Of a stretch of 64,000 nt of DNA, positions 19,837-28,902 are shown piece after piece (positions within the stretch are counted from its first letter, which is position 1; each line of letters begins with the position of its first letter). The stretch is taken from contig NC_088653.1 of assembly GCF_964019385.1 (NCBI RefSeq), positions 11,688,173-11,752,172 of the forward strand, written 5' to 3'. The DNA comes from Sycon ciliatum. Its lineage: Eukaryota; Porifera; Calcarea; Leucosolenida; Sycettidae. The notes under the pieces were generated by a model. The model was not told the DNA's origin, searched no databases, and saw nothing but the letters and a program-made list of their open reading frames with translations. Position numbers and translations under genes: made by a program.

Positions 19837-20890
19837 CCACCAACGAAGCCTAGTAAGAATACACGATCGTTGCGAGGTCGGTTGATTACCGTCGGCGGAA
19901 TCACCTCGGAATCACCTCGATCTTGAAAATAATGAACTTTTTTTTAGCCGTGGCATGCCCACAGCTCATGCAGGTAAGTGTAGTATCACGTCCAGCGCGC
20001 CCTCTTTTTCAGCACTGGTATACCATGGTACGGCACCTGCGCGTGCATCACTAGCACTACGTGTAGAGTCTACACGGCTCTTGCAGGTACAATCATGTAC
20101 TAGTACTAGTAGTAGTACTGAGTGTCTCAGCCAGAGCGACAAATTTTATCGCTGTTGCAGGCATTTAGTTTGCCGACCCCTCGATGTTTCTCCAAGCGCT
20201 GCCACTTGTTCCACGAAGTCATTCTCACCCCAGCTAAGGTAAAGCAGTGATGGGGCTTGAGTGAATGGCCATAAGCACGAGAAATGTGCAGGCTGCAACA
20301 CCTGACTGATCTCAGCGAGTCGAAATTACCAGCGCAGCGACATCAGCGAAGAAATTGCGTCTAGTTCAAAAATTCCAGCTTCCAATAACAGAAAATAGAA
20401 CTTTGCCGTCACCCTATACTGATGACTATCGCCTATGTCCGATCCCTTGCCTCTGGTACGAGTGCTGGTGAGTAAATACCGCATTTTACATCAAAAGTCA
20501 AACTGCGACAATTTCGATGACGCGGAGGAAGTATACGATGTATTGTACACCCTTCTATTCAGTTCTTCCTCTACAACGTATTCCTCTTGCACAGGTGCCA
20601 TGTCCCGACCTTTCCCATTCTTCTGCCCACACAATCATGTACCTTGTAGTTTGACCTTTCTTCTTACTTCTCTCTGCTCTACGTATCCGCTGACCATAGG
20701 CTAGCTTACTTACTCACCCAATAAAAGCTGCTGCCTTTCTAGTTTCCTACGGATTAGTTTCTTGCCGATTAAGATCAGTTCCTACCTCTTAGATTCATGC
20801 TAGAGAACTCTTTCTCTCTCTCTCTCGGAATAAGTGTGCAATTCTGTATGATAACCATTATCCATTACTGTACCCTCGTGCTCTGCCGAC
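19837..20890. other. No gene recognised
   Basis: Contains a CAG|GTAAGTG donor-like site (about 19973) and a pyrimidine-rich CTCTTTTTCAG acceptor-like site (about 20013), which could bound a tiny intron, and a CTCTCTCTC run near 20817. Not enough for a gene call. Confidence 0.3.
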
Positions 20891-20892
20891 TG

Positions 20893-21242
20893 AGTGAAAC
20901 CGGGACTTAACACTGACATTCCCCTGCTTGTTGATAGTGAAGGTTGCGAGAGGGCCACAAGCTATGAGAAATCGGAGGCTTTCGCACGGTTCTTTTCGAA
21001 GAAATGCCGTGTACCAGGCCGCGACCTTACTTCGATGGATTTACCGGACACGGCATTCGCTGGTGCACCTGCACTAACGACAGTCCACTTTCACCCTCAT
21101 GCAGTCCACCGGCTTTTAGCTCGCCTGGATGCCTCAAAGGCGACTGGACCCGACGGTATTTCCGCTCGTGTCTTGAAGGAATGCGAAAGAGAACTTGCCA
21201 AGCCACTGTGTCAGCTCTTTGCCCTTTGCTTCCAGCACGGAG
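20893..21242 (+). pseudogene. LINE fragment 3: start of the reverse transcriptase domain
   Basis: Reads NTDIPLLVDSEG, EAFARFFSKKC, then SKATGPDGISARVLKECERE, the RT motif 0/1 region (K-x-GPDGI) shared with the LINEs at 28200 and 35350. The frame leaves RT sequence at about 21242, where it meets an oppositely oriented LINE endonuclease fragment. No catalytic motif is present in this piece. Confidence 0.8.
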
Positions 21243-21721
21243 TCCATGGAGTTGCTGTTGGATTGGTGTTTATGTTGATGTCGCCACAAACGATCACGTT
21301 CTTCCCGGGCATTATAGCTGAATGGAGATGGTCGTCCAGGCAGTCCCAGTATCGAACTGGCTCAGATGGAGGTCAAGAAATGGTTCCTATCAAACAAGTT
21401 CCAGATTGGCAATGGATTTCTCCCCAGCAGCTCTCAATTGCCGATGCTGTGAGGTCCATTCTTGGCCGTTGACCAGGAGGGATGCCTTGGAGTACAGGCA
21501 GACCCCTCCACCGCCTGATCTTTTCTGTCTGAGCGCAGTATGTTGAAGCCATCCAAAGGTATCTCTCCATCAGACACGGTGTCGTCTAGCCAGGTCTCGT
21601 TTACACAGATGATGTCAGGACTGTGAAGGTCGGCAAGCCATGCCAGCTCTCCAAATTTGTTCCTCAGGCTCCTAATGTTCAGCAGTAAAATTCGAATTGT
21701 TGGAGTTTGTGGCATGTGCAA
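21243..21721 (-). pseudogene. LINE endonuclease (APE-type) N-terminal fragment, opposed orientation
   Basis: Minus strand reads IRILLLNIRSLRNKFGEL, PDIICVNETWLDD, GFNILRSDRK, then after a frameshift near 21510 GGGGVCLYSKASL and, after another, NVIVCGDININT. N-x-RS and the ETW motif hold the Asn and Glu of APE-like endonucleases; GGGVCLY and GDIN-N are the usual later blocks. It lies just after an ORF1 piece, so this is the 5' half of ORF2. Confidence 0.78.
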
Positions 21722-21723
21722 TT

Positions 21724-22094
21724 TACAAGGAGGCTTCTAAAGAGACAGGTGACTTTGCTGGTGGGCGCTTTGCAGAACGCTGGAGACTGGGAGTACCTGA
21801 TAGGTCGTTGTCCCCACGCTCTAACTGGTCAGGGTTGCCGCCCTTGCTGTCTTCGGAATACTTTTCGAAGTTTCATTGCAGCGAGTAAACTGGTCGAGGC
21901 CAGAATACCTTTGAATTGACAAGTGCAGCCGTCTTCGAATTCACAACAAATCGTGCAGAGGAGCTAGCCTCCTTCCGGATCTTGCACTCGTGAATTATTA
22001 TATGGACTTCGGTTTTCGCTGTGCTTGCACGGGTTGTGACGAACTCATTAAGTTTCTCCGCACTGGTGTCACTTGGTAGGCTGCCCAGGAACAA
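21724..22094 (-). pseudogene. LINE ORF1 C-terminal fragment
   Basis: Reads MFLGSLPSDTSAEKLNEFVT, CKIRKEASSSARFVV and FWPRPVYSLQ, then a stop and an in-frame continuation rich in polar residues before ORF2. The pattern (I/F-x-G-N/S-L ... SSARxxV ... FWPRPxY) matches the ORF1 end of the LINE at 31930-32180 and the piece at 53677-53900. It is an RRM-like nucleic-acid-binding region by resemblance. Confidence 0.68.
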
Positions 22095-22386
22095 TACCGT
22101 TCTCTTCCCAGTTGGCTTTTTGCTGCAGACTAGCTCCCAAAGTCCACTTTCAGCCTTGTCGTCTTGCTACTATTTGGTTCTTGCACTGATAAGGAACAGG
22201 GTTCTTTGTCTTATGGGAGTACGACAGTTAGAACTAATGTCTTGGCTCTCTGGTTGGTCTGGTAAGACTAAAGTACGAAACACTACACACCTGATCAGTG
22301 CTAGGGGTCTGCATGGTAAAGGGTTCAGAGGTCATGCAGACAGTGTTTTCACTGAAAAGCAGGGTAGAAATCATGGCAATACATTA
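22095..22386. other. No gene recognised
   Basis: Possible upstream ORF1 sequence of the LINE on the minus strand, too decayed to read. Confidence 0.3.
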
Positions 22387-22895
22387 GGCCAAACTAAAGA
22401 AGGTGTGTGGTTCGACTAACATGGACATTTTTTTTACGGGCGGGCGGGCGGATTTTTTTTTTTTAATATAATTTTTTAGTACATGTAAATACACTGTACT
22501 GCCTTTAGACACCCAGTACATCGGCATTATTACGCAGTGTTATGCCATACATGTTGTATAAAGGGATCACTGGCTAATACTTTGAAACATTGTGTAGCTC
22601 TGGAACGAGAAGAGAATAACTTCAAGCGGTGACTCTGACTGTCCAAATCATCAAGCAAATGAAGAACGATGCGAGTTGAAAGTAAGTTCGGGAACTACTT
22701 CGTACTCAATCGAAGTACAAATTGTACAATGTACCGGTACATGTATTGCTAGTTTGGTGTCGGCGTGCACGAATACATGGGCTTTTTCCATCGACGCTCA
22801 GTCACACGACAGCCCGCCGAAAAAAAGTTACGGTCGGGCTGAAAAATGTACGGTCGGTCGGGTGAGTCGAACCACAGACCTTCTTCAGTGTGGCC
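22387..22895. mobile_element. PIF/Harbinger-type MITE with TTA target duplication
   Basis: Ends GGCCAAACTAAAGAAGGT and (inverse of right end) GGCCACACTGAAGAAGGT continue as a 34-bp inverted repeat with four mismatches, flanked by TTA (22384-22386, 22896-22898). GC-rich GGGCGGGCGG and T runs lie inside. No coding capacity. Confidence 0.72.
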
Positions 22896-22898
22896 TTA

Positions 22899-23785
22899 TT
22901 ATTTTATCGTATGCTCGAACGCGTCTTCTTCAAAGTTCTTTCTCACACTGATAGAGTACATGTAGCAGAAGATGCGAGTGAATCAGCCTTTTTCAGGTAT
23001 CCCGGGGCGGACGAGATAGTGACGGGTAGTCCGCAAAACTCCGCGTACATGTACATTATGCTGCATGTTACCAAGTCATGACCTCTGGATTTTAGGCTAT
23101 TTTAGCAGCCATGATTGTGCAGGCTATGGATATTGCTCTAATAATTAAAAAAATCGAGGTATAGTTGATGTTCGGTCATGATGGAAGGAGAGGTGGAGCT
23201 ACGGGAGAGATGAGCTGGTTATTCGTAGAGTGAGGGTGACATCGGTTGGACACGTATGGCGATTACGAATACAGCTGAACATGATAATTTTCAAAGGTAT
23301 CTCAAACTAATTTTATCAATGAAAAAATCTTTTTACAAAAGAAGTCAATAACATAATTATTATATTATAATGAAGAAGTAATGTTTTCTCTTTTCCATGT
23401 TGATCTCTAGCATGCATGGACACCTTGGTATAGGGATACTCATGTATGTGTTGTACTTGTGGCCACTTGCAAGTGCGAAAAAGGCACAATTTTCCGAACT
23501 TTGCGGAGGCTCCAAAAGTACATCAAAGTGATTATGACAAAGGTCAAAAAGAATGGTTCAACCAATTATATATACATACGTTGTAACGCTGCGTTTCATG
23601 CACGTAGCTAAATGCTAAGGCAATCATCAGACAACTAATGCTTTTGTCGCGGGATAGCTTGTTCTTATTGTGGGGGATACGCGTGGGCATTTAGAGGAGG
23701 TGTGAGTTATCAATGCAGGGCATGCATGGGAAGAGCAAGTGATAAGAATTACATCACTGGATGGGCATGCGCAGTAGGCGCGAGC
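22899..23785. other. No gene; short Penelope-related match
   Basis: AT-rich. 23537-23580 (AAGGTCAAAAAGAATGGTTC...) is an inverted copy of 39002-39046, just upstream of the Penelope-like linker at 38.8 kb. The remainder is unrecognised. Confidence 0.35.
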
Positions 23786-24540
23786 CAGGGAGTCGTAAAA
23801 TACCGGGAGGCGACACGCCACACATTTCACGATCCGAGGATTGCTGCACTCGACCCGCGAAATTTGAAGCGTGATTGAAACGTCGTCGTCATCTTCTTTT
23901 TCTCAATTGTTTTTGCTATATGTTTCGAGGCTATTCTGGATCTCCAGAGCGAAAGCTGGTTGTTTCTGATACGTACCACGCATTACCTTAGGTTGAGCCG
24001 TGGCTTTTAATTTTTTTTGGGAAGTTCACTGCTTTGGAGACGACGGAATGTCAAGGTAAGTTATTCACGAAATGTACTCAAATTTGAATTGAGTCAGTGC
24101 GAATGACACCCTGTTTTCGGAATAGTTCTCCACTAAACACACCATGCCCATGGCCCCTTCATGTTGTCCAAGTTCCATTCTAGGTTTGTGTGAAGTTTCG
24201 AGATGAAGATCGACGATGTACTCACCTTTCCATGGAAGGGAAAAAAAAGTAGCATATCAAACAGAATCCATGCAGTATTTGATGCCACTATCCTCATTCT
24301 TCTGCATTCAAAGTGTTTCTATATGGCCAATGAATTGCACACAATACTTGTGATTTCTTAACTGTTCATAGCTGTTCATACTTGAAGTAACTGTGTTCTG
24401 AACACATTGCCTTCAGGAAACGTAAGGCCGAGTCGCCTGACCGACTGAGCAAAGTTCTCTGCGACGAAAGTCACACTATCGGCAAATGCACTCAAGGCGA
24501 ATACCCTGTATACTGCTTGATCCACTTATCACAGAAGCAT

Positions 24541-24690
24541 ACACACACACGCACGCACACACATACCATGCATACGCCCGTCGCAAGAGAAGCACGCAAG
24601 TCTGCAAATGCACTGGATGTGCACCCACAGATTTTCTCTTAAAGCAACGATAGCGAACAAGATCTGAATGAGACAGATCAAGACTTGCAC
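24541..24690 (-). repeat. Repeat R1, fragment D inside the hAT element
   Basis: GCAAATGCACTGGATGTGCA and ACAGATTTTCTCTTA blocks next to a CA tract match copy B at 13070-13190 with about 15% differences. Confidence 0.7.
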
Positions 24691-24901
24691 CAGATAACTG
24701 TATAATCCACACAACTGGCAAAGCCAAGTGAATCGACCACCAATGCACAACACACATACACCTTTGGACATTTGGATGCCCATTGCTCCGTGCAATGATA
24801 GCATCAGGAGTTGCAGTATTTCCTGTGGCGAGTTAGATCATTGGGCCGACGGAAGTCCCTGCCACAGCCGCAAATGAACACTCTAGGCTTTGGCACAGCC
24901 G

Positions 24902-24933
<32 letters not shown>

Positions 24934-24954
24934 TGCCCGTGCAACATTCACATG

Positions 24955-25289
24955 TCACTGCTTTAATTGTTTTAGCTGTGTCATATTGTGTCTTATACAG
25001 AGCTTCACTTTGGGAAAAGCTGTTGAGATGCTGGAGTGCACTTGTTGCCATGCTTGCGAAATGCCAGCACCATTGCATGCCTTCAGCTGGCACACTTCCT
25101 GGCGTAGCAGATTTCCAAAACCTGATGCCTTTTGTAACTGTGTCCTGATAACATGCAGGAATGACTCCATCGCCTCAGTAACACTCGCCTGTCTCATTGT
25201 CAGCAATTCACAAATTCCATGGATTATTTCACCTTCCATAGGCCTGTACACCATGGTGGCACTGCCACTCTTACATGGATCTGCACATA
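24955..25289 (-). pseudogene. Exon-like coding fragment carried in the hAT element
   Basis: Minus frame preceded by an acceptor-like TTTGCCTATGTGCAG (ending about 25281) reads CKSGSATMVYRPMEGEIIHG, ELLTMRQASVTEAMESFLHV, RTQLQKASGFGNLLRQEV. It is amphipathic and protein-like. No family recognised. It may be a captured host exon or part of a lost transposase. Confidence 0.35.
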
Positions 25290-25918
25290 GGCAAAGCAAG
25301 GGTTGAGGGCGGAGGTTTACATACAATGTCAACAATTTACATACTAGGTACACACGTAATTTTCAGGACATGAATAAAATAATATCCTGTCACAGTTTTA
25401 ACACTGTCATATGTCATAGTGAACAGACAATGCACCGTGGGCAGACTCCCATTTTTCGGGTGAGTTTGGGGCGCTTAGTATGCTACAGATTATACATTCG
25501 TGTTCACAAGGACAAGACGAGACCAAAAAATGCAGACGAGAGAATCTCACCAGTAGTCCATAGCTGAACATCTCCACAACTCAGGTCACCAAGTGGATAC
25601 GTGGCGTCATCTACATCTTCCACGGTGGACTCATCACTTTGGCAGACATCTCTGTCAAGCTCCATCATCCTTTACCCCGTCAAGGCACAAACTTAGAATC
25701 ACCAAATCAACTGCTGACACTCGGACGATTCCTTGGGAGCAGGATTATTTTTTTGATTTTTGGGACCAAACAGCGAACGCGTCCTTTGTGCATGACCTGC
25801 GCCGCTTTGACCTCATGGGGATTCTATTATTTTCCCTCAGCACTCGTGCCCGAGCTGAGTCAATCATCCGACGCGGTTGTGCATCTCGTGTCGCCTCCCG
25901 GTATTTTACGACTCCCTG

Positions 25919-26096
25919 GCGCGAACTATGCATGGAGCGTGCAGAGGCGGAGGAACCACCAGGCAGGACAAGGGTACGCCATGGGGGCACTGGGCAGGGG
26001 GTGTGATGTGTGGCGGTGGAAGCACACTGTGGTGTCCACATTCATCAGCCGCGGGTATTCAGAGGGTGTGGCGGTGATAGTGGTAGCACGCGGTGG
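25919..26096. other. Right flank of the hAT element, no gene
   Basis: GT-rich sequence, possibly the 3' untranslated end of the minus-strand Penelope-like element. Confidence 0.35.
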
Positions 26097-26402
26097 CTAT
26101 GTGACGGCAGAGTAGGTGGAGAGGTAGAACTTGTTTTGGTGTCTGCACTTTGATACCAACTCCGACCTCTTGTTGAGCAGAGTGTGAGGCGTCTTGAAGG
26201 TGATGATGCGCAACTTTTCTGCTAAACACAAGCAGAACCTTTTGGATATGTTGCTGTAGGACTTGGCCCGATCTATGACTGCCCATCTGATACTGTATCC
26301 CTCACCTTGGTCAGCCAGCGTCCATGTGTGCTTGGATAGCTCGGTCTTGGTACGGTACTTTTCATGCCGCATGCTGGTTAGATGGTTGCCATAGCGCACC
26401 TT
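26097..26402 (-). pseudogene. Penelope-like element: C-terminal GIY-YIG endonuclease part
   Basis: Minus strand reads VRYGNHLTSMRHEKYRTK, TELSKHTWTL, GYSIRWAVIDRAKSYSN, KRFCLCLAEKLRIITF and LLNKRSELVSKCRHQNKFYL. RYxNH, ELSKHxWxL, CxLCLxEK and LLNKRSEL-CRHxxKFxL are hallmarks of the GIY-YIG domain of Penelope-like retroelements. The upstream part ends at 26402, exactly where a minus-strand LINE poly-A begins. The missing preceding segment is found at 38794-39015, so the element was split by a 12.4-kb nested block. Confidence 0.85.
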
Positions 26403-26677
26403 TTTTTTCTTTTTCTTTTTTTATTTGCTTTACATCGGAAGCTCAACAGTGCAGCTGCACAAATATGAAGAGGCCGATGGGACCAAAAGAAATAAATAAA
26501 AAAATAAAATAAAAAAAAACAATGTATATACATGTACATCAGTGTAAATGTTCATACATCAGTGTAAATGTTCAAATGTTTAGAAAAAAGGGGGATGAGT
26601 GGTGAACATAAAGAGAAAAGAAGAAAAACGTATGCTGAATGAACCTGGGCAATATTATACATGTAGCTGGTGAGAGA
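26403..26677 (-). other. 3' untranslated region and poly-A of a minus-strand LINE
   Basis: T-rich 26403-26421 is the minus-strand A tail. A second A-rich run lies at 26488-26519. No coding sequence. Confidence 0.6.
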
Positions 26678-28650
26678 CTAAACGTTGCCAACGTTGTCAA
26701 ACAAAATTGCACGATATCGTTCAAACCAAACTGGATCATCCAATAAGCGCTTTAAACCACGATCGAACTGAGAGGTAAACAAAGAGGATTTCAAGTCATT
26801 AGGTAGAGCATTAAAAAACGGAGCAGCACGAAGCACAAAGGATTTTTGACCGAGTGTTGTTCTGCATTTTAAATACGGGATATCATGTGTGTCGCGATTA
26901 CGCGTGCTCCGGGTAGATTGCGGGGCTGGGAATAACGATGTAAATACAGGCAAAGGGCGAAGAATATGATTAATGAAAATGAACTTCCCAGTTGACACCA
27001 GAAAATAGTAGTCCAGGGGCTTAACATCAAGGTTTTTCAGAAGACCAGAAATACTGTCCCGGCTCGAAGCCCCACAAGCCGCTCGGATAGCTCTATTGTA
27101 CACGCTTACTAGACGATTGTGATCCTTCGCAGTAATGAGTGTGACGAAGGAACAGACGCAGTACAGAATGTCAGGAAGAACGACAGACAGGATGTACTGG
27201 CGGCGTGCAAGTTTGCTCAGTTGCCGGAAGGTGCGACGTTAGACACCCACCTTCTGGGATACTTTTCTAACAATTACATCGATATGCTTGGTCCATGACA
27301 GGCAGTTGTCAACTTGGATACCAAGGAGACGAGTTTCGGTCACAAAATTAAGTGGCTCACCTTGAAGGCTAATGACACTTGGGTGCGTCGTGGGGTTTCG
27401 GCCGGGGGAAATGATCATAACACCTGACTTTTTAACATTGATCATCATGTGGAGCTTTGTAGCTCGTCACATAGTACATTCAAGCAAGGAATGACGGAGG
27501 CAATACACAGTTTGAGTGAGGGGGCACTTCGGTAGAGGGTCATATCATCTGCGAACATGGGAAGGGAACAGGTGAAGGAATCCGCTATGGTAGGGAGGTG
27601 GCTTATATAGACAAAAAGAGTACAGGACCCAGAACAGTACCTTGCGGGACTCCACGCGAAACTGGGAGGACTCTGGATGTAGCATGTGGCAGAGTGACTT
27701 TCTGCCGACGATCACACAGGTATGAGGCGAACCATGCTAGTGCTGTCCCTCCAATACCCTTGGCTTGCAGTGAAATGAGGAGGCACTGGTGGTTCACCCG
27801 ATTCACCCGATCGAATGCCTTACTTAGGTCTAAAAACACAATCATGGTAGTGTGTCCAGTATCCCGGCTCGCAGTCCACTGGCTTACAGCCTTGGTGACG
27901 AGTTGGGCAGTAGAGTGATGGCGGCGGAAGCCATACTGGTCTTCATGGTATGGGCACTTGTCGTCAAATAGCTGCTGGAGCTGTCTAAGAACGACTTTCT
28001 CCAGGGCTTTGGCAATGACACTACTAAGGGATATGGGTCGGTACTGGGACGGGTCTGATCTGTCACTGCGTTGGGACTTTAACACTGGGCAAATGTTCGC
28101 TTCTTTGAACGTGGACGGGAGTATACCAGAAGAAAAGGAGGCATTAAACAGGATTGCTAGTGATGGGGCAAGAATGTAAGCGGCAGACTTTACAAGACAG
28201 GGCAGTATATTGTCTGGACCCGGGGCTTTGCGGGGCTTCAGGTCTAGTAGAAGAAGTTCTACTTCCGCAATGGTGACAGATGCGAACGACTCCAAATCGG
28301 TGGAGGAGACAGGCCCGAGCGGTATGTTGTAGGAGGCATCGGGGTCGTGAACGATTGAATGGAAATATGTATTCAGCGTCTCTGCTTCGACTGAGGTTTT
28401 GGGTTTAGCGGGTTTACGTTTTGTTACGCCATTGATCGCCGACCAGAACTTCCGAGGAGATTGTTCATAGTCTTCACAGAGCTCCGAAAAATATTTGTTG
28501 CGGAGCTGGCGATACAGGTTGTTGGATCGGGTGCGCAGTTGCCTGAATTGGAGTGCAGTAACTGGATCTTGGAAAGCTGAGGCTTTACCTTGAAGGGCGT
28601 CTCGCACAGGCCGATGTAGGCAACGTCTGTAGGGCCTTCCCTATTTTTTT
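26678..28650 (-). pseudogene. LINE ORF2: reverse transcriptase and C-terminus, 5' truncated
   Basis: Minus strand. The RT domain (28607-27603) has KPRKAPGPDNI, YRPISLSSVIAK, DQYGFRRHHST, LDLSKAFDRV (catalytic Asp) and GVPQGTVLGPVLF. One inserted base near 27610 shifts the frame, after which MFADDMTLY (catalytic FADD) follows. Then VKKSGVMII and RLLGIQVDNCLSW (27448-27239), a stop at 27241, and the C-terminal RRQYILSVVLPDILYC ... RAAPFFNALPNDLKSS block to 26678. The endonuclease and ORF1 are missing; the 5' end dissolves near 28650 in an A-run. The tail at 26403 shows insertion into the Penelope-like element. Confidence 0.88.
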
Positions 28651-28902
28651 TTTTAGATCTGAAATGTAGTCTTTGGCACCTATGATCAGGGGATGGCCCA
28701 CGCCTGGTAAAAAAAAAACAAAAACAAAAAAAAACAATGAGAAGTTGCGTACAAATCGTGTACAAACTAAACAGACTATGGATTCGAACATAACAGAGTG
28801 GAAAACCGGAATCCGAGAAACCGATAACATGCAAAATCATGAAAAAGTGGGGGGGGGGGGGGGTACTGAAGCAGAACAGTAGCCAAACACACCAACGGAT
28901 AG
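28651..28902. other. Junction of the LINE with the next retroelement; A-rich and G homopolymer
   Basis: Contains A-rich runs (28709-28735) and a run of at least 15 G (28849-28863). The G run is close to the stop of the RT element that ends at 28903. Confidence 0.5.

Larger units (their letters stand above)
23786..25918. mobile_element. hAT-type DNA transposon, 2133 bp, perfect 32-bp inverted ends
   Basis: Begins CAGGGAGTCGTAAAATACCG and ends with its exact inverse; the identity runs 32 bp. Eight-base flanks GCGCGAGC (left) and GCGCGAAC (right) differ at one base, fitting the 8-bp duplication of hAT elements, as do the CAGGG ends. No hAT transposase is recognised; the interior holds an R1 fragment, CA repeats and an exon-like minus frame, so it is probably non-autonomous. 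Confidence 0.78.
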
